64,000 nucleotides of DNA, taken from an uncultured Eubacteriales bacterium (GTDB taxonomy: Bacteria; Bacillota; Clostridia; Oscillospirales; CAG-382). Position 1 is the first letter of the stretch; the number at the start of each line of letters is the position of its first letter. Location: NCBI GenBank assembly GCA_934479825.1, contig CAKSOW010000012.1, positions 3,214 through 67,213 on the forward strand, read 5' to 3'. The translations under genes were made by a program, and so were the position numbers. This document shows, one piece after another, positions 1-7,964 of the stretch. The notes beneath the pieces were generated by a model. It searched no databases and was not told the DNA's origin. It saw only the letters and a list, made by a program, of their open reading frames with translations.

Positions 1-69
1 AAAACATTCTCCGCATCCGGAAAGACATATGATTTCAGCCGAAATACAGCAAACGAGGTAAGAGTATGA
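1..69 (+). CDS. C-terminal end of an upstream gene (partial)
   Basis: An open frame runs in from the window edge and encodes 22 residues ending in TANEVRV before a TGA. Its stop overlaps the ATG of the next gene in an ATGA arrangement, so the two are probably translationally coupled and in one operon. Too little is visible to name it. From its place directly before the exporter genes it is likely another part of the peptide export or modification locus, but that is inference. Confidence 0.6.
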   Translation, partial: KTFSASGKTYDFSRNTANEVRV

Positions 70-542
70 GCAAACAGCTATTCCGTCAGAAGAGTCTGGA
101 AAAGATCACGTCGCCCGAGCAGATGGGCGACTATATCCGCGTTTCCAATCCGAGTGTGTGGATGATCCTTGTCGCAATCATTGTGCTTCTCATCGGAGTT
201 TGCGTCTGGGGCGTTTTCGGACGTCTTGACACGACCCTGCCAACAGGAGGCGTATGCAAAGACGGACAGCTTACCCTCTATATCAGCGAAAAAGATTTTG
301 ATAAGCTTGGCGCAGACACGCTCGTTTCAGTCAATGAGAAAGAGTATGCTCTGTCGGAAATCTCCGAATCCCCTGTGAAATTAGATACAAGCTATGACCC
401 CTATCTGATCCACTTAATGGGACTGTCCGAGGGGGATTGGGTCTATATAGCAAAGGCCGACGCCCCGGAGATAAAGGACGGGACTTATTCGGTAGAAGTC
501 ATCACCGAGAGAATAAAACCGATCGACTTTGTGCGTAACTGA
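66..542 (+). CDS. NHLM-type bacteriocin secretion protein, short HlyD-like membrane protein
   Basis: A 158-aa protein with a charged N-terminus containing SPEQMGDYIRVSNP, one strong membrane segment at about residues 32-50 (VWMILVAIIVLLIGVCVWG), and a soluble extracytoplasmic part. The N-terminal motif plus membrane segment match the start of NHLM bacteriocin-system secretion proteins, the HlyD-like adaptors of these exporters. It is much shorter than a full adaptor and lacks the long coiled-coil hairpin, as in some Gram-positive versions. It overlaps the upstream gene by 4 bp and precedes the peptidase-ABC gene by 9 bp, so it likely works with that exporter at the membrane. The family assignment rests on context and the N-terminal motif. 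Confidence 0.75.
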   Translation: MSKQLFRQKSLEKITSPEQMGDYIRVSNPSVWMILVAIIVLLIGVCVWGVFGRLDTTLPTGGVCKDGQLTLYISEKDFDKLGADTLVSVNEKEYALSEISESPVKLDTSYDPYLIHLMGLSEGDWVYIAKADAPEIKDGTYSVEVITERIKPIDFVRN

Positions 543-551
543 GGCAGGAAA

Positions 552-2735
552 ATGAAGATGAAAAAAAAGATAAAAGCCCCCGTTACCAAGGGAGTTGCCA
601 AAGTACCTGTCGTTATGCAGATGGAGGCGCTTGAATGCGGCGCCGCCAGCCTTGCCATGATTCTTGCCTACTATGAAAAATGGGTTCCGTTGGAGCAGGT
701 GCGCGTTGACTGCGGCGTTTCGCGCGACGGCTCTAACGCAAGGAACGTTCTGCGTGCCGCACGCAGTTACGGACTTGCCGCCAAAGGCTATCGCTATGAA
801 CCGGAAACTCTCCGGAAAGAGGGAAAGTTCCCCTGCATCATTCACTGGAATTTCAACCATTTCGTGGTTTTGGACGGTTTCCGCGGCAACAAAGCCGTTT
901 TAAACGACCCGGCAAAGGGTACCTATACCGTTCCGATGAGCACTTTTGATGAATCTTTCACGGGCATTTGTCTGCTCTTTGAGCCGGGCGAGGATTTTTT
1001 GCCCGGCGGAAAACCGCAATCGATGATTTCCTATGCACGGAAGAGACTCGTCGGCGCAGGTGCGGCAATCGCTTTTGTCACTCTGACCACGGTCATATCT
1101 TCGCTTCTCGGCGTTATCACGCCGGTGTTTTCACGGATATTCTTAGACAGACTGCTGACACACGAAAATCCCGACTGGCTTATGCCGTTTATTGCTGCGT
1201 TCGCCGGTATCGGAATCATACAGCTCATTGTCATGTGGATACAAACGGTTTATTCATTAAGAATAAACGGAAAACTTGCCACGGTGGGAAACACCGCCTT
1301 TATGTGGAAAATTCTCCGTATGCCCATGGAATTCTTCTCCCAGCGTATGGCAGGCGACATTCAGGGCCGGCAGTCCTCCAATTCCATGATAGCCGCACAG
1401 CTCGTGAACACTTTCGCGCCGCTCGCTATCAATACGGTGATGATGGTCTTCTATTTGGCGGTCATGCTCCGGTACAGTGCCTTTCTCACCTTTATCGGGC
1501 TTTTTTCTGTATTTGTCAACCTGGTCATTTCGCGTGTTATTCAAAAAAAGCGTATCAATATCACGCGTGTGCAGATGCGCGACGCCGGTAAACTTGCCGG
1601 AACGACTGTCGCCGGCATTGAAATGATCGAGACTATCAAGGCAAGCGGTGCCGAAAACGGCTTTTTTGAGAAATGGGCAGGCTATCAGGCAAGCGTCAAT
1701 ACCAATCAAGTGCGTTTTCAACGGATGAATCAGCTTCTCGGACTTCTGCCGGATCTTATCAACTCGGTTTGCAGCACAGCGGTGCTTATAATCGGCGTTT
1801 TTCTTGCCATGAAAGGCGAATTTACCGTCGGTATGATCATGGCGTTCCAAGGATTTCTTTCCTCTTTTGTCTCGCCTGCGATGACGCTGATATCGGCCGG
1901 TCAATCTCTCCAAGAGATGCGTACCGACATGGAACGGATCGAGGATGTTATGAAATATCCCTGCGATCCGGTATTTGACAACCATGTCGAAGCAGACAAC
2001 GGCGAATTTGACAAACTTTCCGGCAATATCGAACTTAAAAATGTCACGTTCGGCTATTCGCGCTTAGCTGAGCCTTTGATAAAGGATTTCAACATGACGC
2101 TGAAACCCGGAAGCCGTGTGGCTTTTGTAGGGGCTTCGGGCTGCGGAAAGTCCACGATCTCAAAGCTCATATCCGGGCTTTACCAGCCATGGAGCGGTGA
2201 GATACTCTTTGACGGAAAGCCCTTGTCAGCCATTGACCGCGGCGTGTTCACGGGATCTCTTGCCGTAGTGGATCAGGACATTACTATTTTTGAAGATACC
2301 ATTGCAAACAACATAAAGATGTGGGACAACTCCATAGAGGACTTTGAAATGATCATGGCAGCCCGCGACGCGCAGCTGCATGAGGACATCATGCAGCGTG
2401 AGGGCGGCTACCAATATAAGTTGACCGAGGGCGGAAAGGACTTCTCCGGAGGCCAGCGGCAGCGCATGGAGATTGCCCGTGTGCTTGCGCAAGACCCTAC
2501 CATTATCATCTTAGACGAAGCGACCAGCGCACTCGACGCAAAGACAGAGTACGATGTGGTAAAATCCATCAAGGATCGCGGAATCACCTGCATTGTTGTG
2601 GCGCACCGTCTGTCAACCATACGCGACTGTGACGAAATAATCGTCCTTGACCGCGGTAATGTTGTGGAACGCGGAACCCATGAAGAGCTGATGAAGAACG
2701 GCGGAGCCTATACACAGCTCGTATCAAACGAATAA
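552..2735 (+). CDS. NHLM-family peptidase/permease/ATPase exporter (C39-ABC)
   Basis: A 727-aa exporter that should cut the leader from modified peptides and pump the product out. Residues about 18-135 are a C39 cysteine peptidase with Cys29 (ALECGAAS), His103 (NHFVVLDG) and Asp119 (LNDPAKG). An ABC transmembrane domain follows, then an ATPase domain with Walker A GASGCGKST near residue 530, signature FSGGQRQRMEIAR, Walker B IIILDEATSALD and switch AHRLS. C39 domains cut after double-Gly leaders, and the downstream precursors carry VAGGG or VAGGA at the expected site. Length and domain order fit NHLM peptidase/permease/ATPase proteins. It sits 9 bp after the HlyD-like gene and 13 bp before the second ABC gene. 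Confidence 0.93.
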   Translation: MKMKKKIKAPVTKGVAKVPVVMQMEALECGAASLAMILAYYEKWVPLEQVRVDCGVSRDGSNARNVLRAARSYGLAAKGYRYEPETLRKEGKFPCIIHWNFNHFVVLDGFRGNKAVLNDPAKGTYTVPMSTFDESFTGICLLFEPGEDFLPGGKPQSMISYARKRLVGAGAAIAFVTLTTVISSLLGVITPVFSRIFLDRLLTHENPDWLMPFIAAFAGIGIIQLIVMWIQTVYSLRINGKLATVGNTAFMWKILRMPMEFFSQRMAGDIQGRQSSNSMIAAQLVNTFAPLAINTVMMVFYLAVMLRYSAFLTFIGLFSVFVNLVISRVIQKKRINITRVQMRDAGKLAGTTVAGIEMIETIKASGAENGFFEKWAGYQASVNTNQVRFQRMNQLLGLLPDLINSVCSTAVLIIGVFLAMKGEFTVGMIMAFQGFLSSFVSPAMTLISAGQSLQEMRTDMERIEDVMKYPCDPVFDNHVEADNGEFDKLSGNIELKNVTFGYSRLAEPLIKDFNMTLKPGSRVAFVGASGCGKSTISKLISGLYQPWSGEILFDGKPLSAIDRGVFTGSLAVVDQDITIFEDTIANNIKMWDNSIEDFEMIMAARDAQLHEDIMQREGGYQYKLTEGGKDFSGGQRQRMEIARVLAQDPTIIILDEATSALDAKTEYDVVKSIKDRGITCIVVAHRLSTIRDCDEIIVLDRGNVVERGTHEELMKNGGAYTQLVSNE

Positions 2736-2748
2736 GGAGGGCACGCAT

Positions 2749-4953
2749 ATGGGTTGGTTTGACGAGCAGATAAGAGACCGCAAAAAGAACGACGACGAAG
2801 CCTTTGCGGAGGCGTTTGCCAATATGGCGTCCGCCATAACCGGCAAAAAGATCGATGCCGCCTTAAACAACGATCGTACCGTAACCAAAGACGCGATCGA
2901 TGAAATTCTTAAATATTATCACATCAAGAGCCGTGAAGTTCCGGACAACATCTCCGATATGAACGAACAGCTTGAATATCTGATGCGCCCTTACGGTATC
3001 ATGCGGCGCACGGTGAAGTTAGAAGGAAAATGGTACCGCGATGCTATCGGCGCTATGCTCGGCGTGCTGAAAGAGAGCGGCAGAGTCGTGGCGCTGCTGC
3101 CATCGGGACTGTCGGGCTATGACTACTATGACTACGAAACCGGCAAACGAAAAAAAATTAACCACCGCACGCTTTCCCTTTTTGAAGAGGAGGCCATTGC
3201 TTTTTACAAGCCTTTCCCTTTGAAAAAAATCAGTATTCCGGCGCTTGCGCAATATATCATACAGACATTTTCGGCATCGGATCTTGTTATGATAGCGTTA
3301 GCGACGCTGACTCTTGCGCTTGTAGGCATGATAAGTCCGATGCTTAACAAACTTCTTTTCGGCAGTGTCTTACTGTCGGGAAGTATACGGTTACTCGCCT
3401 CTATTGCCGTTTTCTCTGTGTGCGTTTCAGTAAGCACGATGCTCATCACCGCCGTGAAGAACATGATCACCTCGCGTATTGAAACCAAGCTTAATATCTC
3501 GGTCGAAGCGGCGACAATGATGCGCGTGATGTCGCTTCCTGCCGACTTTTTCAAACAGTACAGCTCCGGTGAGCTGTCCAGCCGCGCGACCCAGGTAGGA
3601 ACGCTTTGCAAAATGCTCGTATCAACTGTTTTAACGACGGGACTTACATCGCTGTTTTCGCTTATATACATTTCGCAGATATTTGCCTATGCACCGATGC
3701 TTGTTGTGCCGGCGCTTATCATCATTCTTGTGACTGTCGTGTTTTCGGTCATTTCCTCCTTTGTTCAGATGAAGATCGACACCCAACAGATGGAGCTTTA
3801 CAGCAAAGAAAGCGGTATGACTTATTCGCTTATCACGGGAATCCAGAAGATTCGGTTGGCCGGAGCGGAAAAGCGCGCTTTCGCAAGATGGGGCAATCTC
3901 TATGCCAAATGCGCAAGCGTTGAGTACGGTCCGTCAACGTTTATTGAGCTCAATCCGGTCATAAGCCTCGCCATCAGTCTTGTGGGAACGATCGTCATGT
4001 ACAGCCTTTCGGTAGGATCCGGCATTTCCGTCGCCGATTACTACGCGTTCAACACCGCCTACGGCATGGTTTCGGGCGCGTTTACATCGCTTGCAGGCAT
4101 CGCTCTGACTGCGGCACAGATAAAACCGGTTCTGACAATGGTCAAGCCCTTTTTCGACGCCGTTCCGGAAGTATCCGACGGAAAGCAGGTGTTGACACGT
4201 TTATCGGGCGGCATCGAATTAAACAATGTTTCTTTCCGGTATTCCGAAAATATGCCCCTTATCCTTGACGACCTGTCATTAAAAATCCGTCCCGGACAGT
4301 ATGTTGCTATTGTGGGAAAGACCGGATGCGGAAAATCCACGCTTATGAGACTGCTTCTCGGCTTTGAGCATCCGAAAAAAGGTGCGATATACTATGACGG
4401 CAGAGATCTTGAAAAAATCGACCTGCGCTCGTTAAGACGACGCATCGGCGTCGTTATGCAAAACGGAAAGCTGTTTCAGGGTGACATTTACTCCAACATC
4501 GTCATCTCTGCCCCGTGGCTGACCCGGGAAGACGCATGGGAGGCAGCGGAGCTTGCCGGCATCGCCGACGATATAAGAAGCATGCCTATGGGAATGGACA
4601 CCATCATTTCCGAGGGAGCGGGAGGCATATCGGGAGGACAGCGTCAGCGGCTTATGATTGCCCGTGCGATCGCTCCGAAGCCAAAGATTCTGATGTTCGA
4701 CGAGGCGACGAGCGCTCTTGACAACATTACGCAGAAAAAGATCTCAGAGTCGCTTGACAGCCTGAAATGCACCCGAATCGTAATTGCTCACCGCCTGTCA
4801 ACCATCCGGCAGTGCGACAGAATCATCGTTCTTGACAAAGGAAAGATCATTGAAGACGGCAAATATGAGGAGCTGATCGAAAAGAACGGTTTCTTTGCCG
4901 AGCTTGTCGCCCGTCAGAGACTTGACAGTGTACCCGAAGTCACCCATAACTAA
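2749..4953 (+). CDS. NHLM-family ABC transporter, ATP-binding/permease subunit
   Basis: A 734-aa ABC half-transporter of the second type found in NHLM export systems. Instead of a peptidase it has about 150 residues of family-specific N-terminal domain (KINHRTLSLFEEEAIAFYKP), then membrane helices, then an ATPase domain with Walker A GKTGCGKST, signature ISGGQRQRLMIAR, Walker B ILMFDEATSALD and AHRLS. It follows the peptidase exporter by 13 bp behind an AAGGAGGG ribosome binding site. The two probably form a heterodimer or cooperate; in known NHLM loci the second ABC protein is always paired with the first. About 90 bp of AT-rich spacer separates it from the sigma-factor genes. Confidence 0.92.
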   Translation: MGWFDEQIRDRKKNDDEAFAEAFANMASAITGKKIDAALNNDRTVTKDAIDEILKYYHIKSREVPDNISDMNEQLEYLMRPYGIMRRTVKLEGKWYRDAIGAMLGVLKESGRVVALLPSGLSGYDYYDYETGKRKKINHRTLSLFEEEAIAFYKPFPLKKISIPALAQYIIQTFSASDLVMIALATLTLALVGMISPMLNKLLFGSVLLSGSIRLLASIAVFSVCVSVSTMLITAVKNMITSRIETKLNISVEAATMMRVMSLPADFFKQYSSGELSSRATQVGTLCKMLVSTVLTTGLTSLFSLIYISQIFAYAPMLVVPALIIILVTVVFSVISSFVQMKIDTQQMELYSKESGMTYSLITGIQKIRLAGAEKRAFARWGNLYAKCASVEYGPSTFIELNPVISLAISLVGTIVMYSLSVGSGISVADYYAFNTAYGMVSGAFTSLAGIALTAAQIKPVLTMVKPFFDAVPEVSDGKQVLTRLSGGIELNNVSFRYSENMPLILDDLSLKIRPGQYVAIVGKTGCGKSTLMRLLLGFEHPKKGAIYYDGRDLEKIDLRSLRRRIGVVMQNGKLFQGDIYSNIVISAPWLTREDAWEAAELAGIADDIRSMPMGMDTIISEGAGGISGGQRQRLMIARAIAPKPKILMFDEATSALDNITQKKISESLDSLKCTRIVIAHRLSTIRQCDRIIVLDKGKIIEDGKYEELIEKNGFFAELVARQRLDSVPEVTHN

Positions 4954-5042
4954 GCGGCCGGTCTGCTGCAAAAAAATTTTTCAATTTTTAGTAGCCATTT
5001 TGGTTTTTCGGCCGTATAAATAAGCAGAAGGGAGAAAAAAGC

Positions 5043-5279
5043 ATGGACAAAAAGAAACCGGAGCCCCAAACAGCCGCTGCTGCTTTTCACGAACAAATGC
5101 TTTCCGCTCTCTTTGATTATCAGAAGTTTGAGAACGAACCGTCCCTTATGGCATTGATCGATGAAACCGAGCGCCTGTACGGCGCCGAGATTCCGGACGA
5201 CGAGCTGTTTGATGTGAGTGCGGCCGGAGAAACGGTACCCGTAAAAAAGTTTAAGAAGCCCGAGGACGACAGCTTATGA
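5043..5279 (+). CDS. Small acidic protein translationally coupled to the sigma factor
   Basis: A 78-aa soluble protein behind an AGAAGGGAG ribosome binding site. I do not recognise a domain. It is acidic and probably helical in the middle (MLSALFDYQKFENEPSLMALIDETERLYG), has no membrane segment and no Cys. Its TGA overlaps the ATG of the sigma-factor gene (ATGA), which points to matched production of the two proteins. By position it could be a regulator or partner of that sigma factor. It lacks the Nif11 leader and double-Gly of the precursors, so it is unlikely to be a sixth precursor. Confidence 0.7.
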   Translation: MDKKKPEPQTAAAAFHEQMLSALFDYQKFENEPSLMALIDETERLYGAEIPDDELFDVSAAGETVPVKKFKKPEDDSL

Positions 5280-5761
5280 ATACGATGACGGAAAAAGAAG
5301 AGCTGTACCGGGCATACCGCGAAAAGGTGAGCGGCTATGTTTTCTCCAAGCTTCGGAACACAAAAGACGCGGAAGATCTTGTAAGTGAAGTCTTTCTGAA
5401 AGTATACCAAAAGTATACAACCTTTGATACAGAACGCGCCTCCGTTTCCACATGGATCTATACGATAACGAAAAACACGGTCACGGATTATCTGCGCAAA
5501 AACCGCATCTGTTCCGAACTGCCCGACGATTTTGCGGATGAAGCCTGTCCCTATGACGGAATTCTGCGTGAAGAATCGTTACGGGAGCTCGCCAAAGCGC
5601 TTTCAGCGCTTGATGAACGCTCACGCACATTAGTCATTTTCAGGTATTACAAGCAAATGTCGTTAAAGGAGATAGCCGAACGGCTTGGCATATCCTATGC
5701 ATATGTCAAAATTCTTCACAAAAACGCTTTGCAGACACTTCGGAAAAATCTCGGAATATAG
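5276..5761 (+). CDS. ECF-like RNA polymerase sigma factor of the RiPP operon
   Basis: A 161-aa sigma-70-family protein with only regions 2 and 4. Region 2 is visible in KLRNTKDAEDLVSEVFLKVY and TWIYTITKNTVTDYLRKNR; region 4 ends in a helix-turn-helix (KEIAERLGISYAYVKILHKN). Such small sigma factors direct RNA polymerase to a narrow set of promoters. It lies between the export genes and the precursors, 31 bp before the first precursor, so a natural guess is that it drives this locus. No anti-sigma membrane protein is next to it; the coupled 78-aa protein is the only candidate partner. Confidence 0.9.
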   Translation: MNTMTEKEELYRAYREKVSGYVFSKLRNTKDAEDLVSEVFLKVYQKYTTFDTERASVSTWIYTITKNTVTDYLRKNRICSELPDDFADEACPYDGILREESLRELAKALSALDERSRTLVIFRYYKQMSLKEIAERLGISYAYVKILHKNALQTLRKNLGI

Positions 5762-5792
5762 AGATTAAATATTTGTTTGAGGAGGAAGAATC

Positions 5793-6176
5793 ATGGAAAT
5801 GAACAAGGAACTCATCGCCAAGGCGAAAGAAACCAAGACCGTCGGGGAACTTCTGGCTCTTGCCAAAGAAAACGGCGTTGAGTTTACCGCAGAAGAAGCC
5901 GAGACGTACTTTGAACAGCTCCACCCAAAGACAGGCGAGCTGTCCGACGAAGAGCTCGACAATGTCGCCGGCGGCGGATGCTACGCCAAGGATGGCCACC
6001 TTTTAACCACGATCGGGTACAAATGTCGGTTTTATGAGGAAAACCCGGTAAAGCCTTATGGCGTAAAGGGTACCTGCTGCCGATGCAAATATTGGGACCA
6101 CAGGGATCGGAATGGGTATGAAGAAGTAGGCCGGCCCGTCAGATGTTTCAATCCGAACAATATCCGAAGATCCTGA
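5793..6176 (+). CDS. Nif11-type leader RiPP precursor 1
   Basis: A 127-aa precursor peptide. The first about 62 residues are a Nif11-like leader (KELIAKAKETKTVGELLALA) ending ELSDEELDNVAGGG, where the C39 peptidase should cut. The predicted core is about 65 residues with six Cys: CY at its start, IGYKC, TCCRCKYW, and a last Cys in RCFNP; the end is basic (NNIRRS). The pattern CY-x-LLTTIG-x2-C-x-[FY]YEE, KGTCCRC[KR]YW, C-x-[NH]P is shared by all intact copies, so these residues are probably modification sites or the active scaffold. Start chosen at ATG behind GGAGGAAG. The core family is not one I can name. Confidence 0.9.
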   Translation: MEMNKELIAKAKETKTVGELLALAKENGVEFTAEEAETYFEQLHPKTGELSDEELDNVAGGGCYAKDGHLLTTIGYKCRFYEENPVKPYGVKGTCCRCKYWDHRDRNGYEEVGRPVRCFNPNNIRRS

Positions 6177-6255
6177 CAACAACCGGCAAAAATAACCTTT
6201 CGGAAAATTCCGCATCAAGGAATACCGATACAAAACGTAAAAAGGAGTTATCCAC

Positions 6256-6633
6256 ATGGAACAAGAACTTATTGCCAAGGCAAAAGAAGCCAAGACAGTT
6301 GAGGAACTTATGGCTTTCTCCAAGGAAAACGGTGCCGGGATCACCGAAGAAGACGCGAAGATGTATTTTGAAGTACTTCATCCCAAGACCGGCGAGCTGT
6401 CCGATGAAGAATTAGACAATGTGGCTGGCGGCGGATGCTATACCCAGGATGGATATCTTTTGACCACGATCGGACACAAATGTAAGTTTTATGAAGAAAT
6501 TTTAGCAAATCCCCAGGGTGTAAAGGGTACCTGCTGCCGGTGCAAATATTGGGACACAAGATATCGGGTGGGAATGGAACCCATAGGCAGTCCCCTTAAA
6601 TGTCTCAATCCGCGAAATATGCGAAGATCCTGA
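6256..6633 (+). CDS. Nif11-type leader RiPP precursor 2
   Basis: A 125-aa paralogue of precursor 1 with the same leader (VEELMAFSKENGAGI, ELSDEELDNVAGGG) and six-Cys core (CYTQDGYLLTTIGHKC, KGTCCRCKYW, KCLNPRNMRRS). The ribosome binding site and first codons are nearly identical at DNA level to those of precursor 3, so these two come from a recent tandem duplication that included the translation start. Differences concentrate in the loop between FYEE and KGTCC and in the stretch between KYW and the last Cys, the parts most likely to give each product its specificity. Confidence 0.9.
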   Translation: MEQELIAKAKEAKTVEELMAFSKENGAGITEEDAKMYFEVLHPKTGELSDEELDNVAGGGCYTQDGYLLTTIGHKCKFYEEILANPQGVKGTCCRCKYWDTRYRVGMEPIGSPLKCLNPRNMRRS

Positions 6634-6685
6634 CAACAGATTCATAGCAAAGGATAGGAACAAAACGCAAAAAGGAGTTATCCAC

Positions 6686-7081
6686 ATGGAACAAGAACTT
6701 ATTGCCAAGGCAAAAAAAGCCAAGTCAGTCGAGGAACTTATGGCTCTCGCCAAGGAAAATAACGTTGCAATCACCGAAGAAGATGCGAAAATGTACTTTG
6801 AAGTGCTTCATCCCAAGACAGGCGAACTGTCCGACGAAGAGCTCGACAATGTCGCCGGCGGCGGATGTTATGCCCCAGGCGGAAATCTTTTGACTACCAT
6901 CGGGCACGGATGCAAGTATTACGAAGAAGGGCGCAAAACCGGTGCGAAAGGTACCTGCTGCCGATGCAAATATTGGGGAAACGATCCTCACAACAAGGGT
7001 TCTCTTTGGACGACGATCGTAGACGGACTTATGGAAGTGATAGCGCCGCGCCAATGCTATCATCCGGCTAACAGAAAATAA
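6686..7081 (+). CDS. Nif11-type leader RiPP precursor 3 (longer core tail)
   Basis: A 131-aa paralogue with the standard leader and VAGGG cut site. The core begins CYAPGGNLLTTIGHGCKYYEE and keeps KGTCCRCKYW, but the segment before the last Cys is longer and different (GSLWTTIVDGLMEV, then APRQCYHPANRK). That inserted stretch is hydrophobic, so the mature product may differ in membrane affinity or fold from the others. All six Cys are kept. It is the closest relative of the decayed fourth copy, which retains traces of the same tail. Confidence 0.9.
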   Translation: MEQELIAKAKKAKSVEELMALAKENNVAITEEDAKMYFEVLHPKTGELSDEELDNVAGGGCYAPGGNLLTTIGHGCKYYEEGRKTGAKGTCCRCKYWGNDPHNKGSLWTTIVDGLMEVIAPRQCYHPANRK

Positions 7082-7114
7082 AAAAAACAAAATAATACAT
7101 AGAGAGGTTTAACC

Positions 7115-7503
7115 ATGGAAAAAGAACTCATTGGCAAATTAAAACAAGCACAATCTCCTGCAGAATTGATCACGCTCGCAAAAGAAAACGGCTTGGAAAT
7201 CACCGAAGAACAGGCCAAAGCATATTTTGAGCAGTTAAAAGCCAAGGCTGGCGAACTGTCCGACGATGAGCTTGCCAAAGTGGCCGGCGGTGTTGCTTTG
7301 CGTTTGAAGAAACTCTTTTGATCGCAAAAACACGGATACAAGTATTACGTAGAAAAGCGCAAGCCCGATGCAAAGGGTATTTACTGCCGATGCAGAGATC
7401 GGGAAAACGCTCCTCATAAGGGTTCTCTTTGAACAACAAACGCAGACGGACTTACGAAATTGACCGCGCCGCATCAGCGCTGTCATCCGGCTGACAGAAA
7501 ACA
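7115..7503 (+). pseudogene. Nif11-type precursor 4: intact leader, decayed core
   Basis: The reading frame 7115-7321 encodes a complete 68-residue Nif11 leader ending ELSDDELAKVAGG, then only VALRLKKLF before a stop, so no Cys-containing core is made. The DNA after the stop still aligns with precursor 3. In a shifted frame it reads HGYKYYVEKRKPDAKG, then YCRCRDRENAPHKGSL and a stop, and the 3' end near 7478-7503 matches precursor 3's terminal codons. A deletion near 7315 broke the frame, and Cys and KYW residues have since been lost. The leader alone may still be translated (good AGAGAGG site) and could compete for the maturase or exporter, which is speculation. Confidence 0.85.
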
Positions 7504-7529
7504 ATACATACAATCAGGAGGAATTAACC

Positions 7530-7907
7530 ATGGAAAAAGAACTTATTTTCAAGGCAAAACAAGCTAAATCCCCCGAAGAATTGATTGCTATCGCAAAAGA
7601 AAACGGTATGGAAATGACCGAAGAACGCGCCAAAACATATTTTGAGCAGTTGAATCCCACGACCGGTGAGCTGTCCGATGATGAGCTTGACAATGTAGCC
7701 GGCGGTGCCTGTTATGCGTATGACGGCGCTCTGTTGACAACGATTGGATACAGATGCAAGTATTATGAAGAAGTCGCGCAAAAACCTTTCGGCGTAAAAG
7801 GTACTTGCTGCAGATGCCGCTATTGGGACCATGACGAGGGAAGCGGCTATGAAACGTTTGGCGCTCCTCTCAAATGCCTTAATCCGAAAAATTACAAAAA
7901 GGGTTAA
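7530..7907 (+). CDS. Nif11-type leader RiPP precursor 5
   Basis: A 125-aa precursor behind CAGGAGGAATTAACC. Leader KELIFKAKQAKSPEELIAIAK ends ELSDDELDNVAGGA; the core is CYAYDGALLTTIGYRCKYYEE, KGTCCRCRYW, then KCLNPKNYKKG. It keeps all six Cys and the invariant LLTTIG and YW residues despite clear drift in both DNA and leader, which argues that the core is under purifying selection. It is the last precursor before the maturase gene, separated from it by a strong hairpin. Confidence 0.9.
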   Translation: MEKELIFKAKQAKSPEELIAIAKENGMEMTEERAKTYFEQLNPTTGELSDDELDNVAGGACYAYDGALLTTIGYRCKYYEEVAQKPFGVKGTCCRCRYWDHDEGSGYETFGAPLKCLNPKNYKKG

Positions 7908-7914
7908 ACATATG

Positions 7915-7945
7915 CGCGGCATACAGATAAAAACTGTATGCCGCG
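7915..7945 (+). promoter_or_regulatory. Hairpin between precursors and maturase gene
   Basis: A perfect 12-bp stem (CGCGGCATACAG with its complement) and a 7-nt A-rich loop just after the last precursor stop. No run of T follows, so it is a weak terminator or an mRNA-stabilising end rather than a full stop. Such an element would give more precursor than maturase transcript, a common arrangement in RiPP operons. Confidence 0.6.
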
Positions 7946-7964
7946 TAATAAAACGGAGAAAACT

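Noticed and set aside
5043..5279. Sixth RiPP precursor
   Set aside because: No Nif11 leader, no double-Gly, no Cys; coupling to the sigma factor fits a regulatory partner better.
7322..7529. Separate small gene after precursor 4
   Set aside because: The frame is broken and aligns with the core of precursor 3, so it is decayed precursor sequence.
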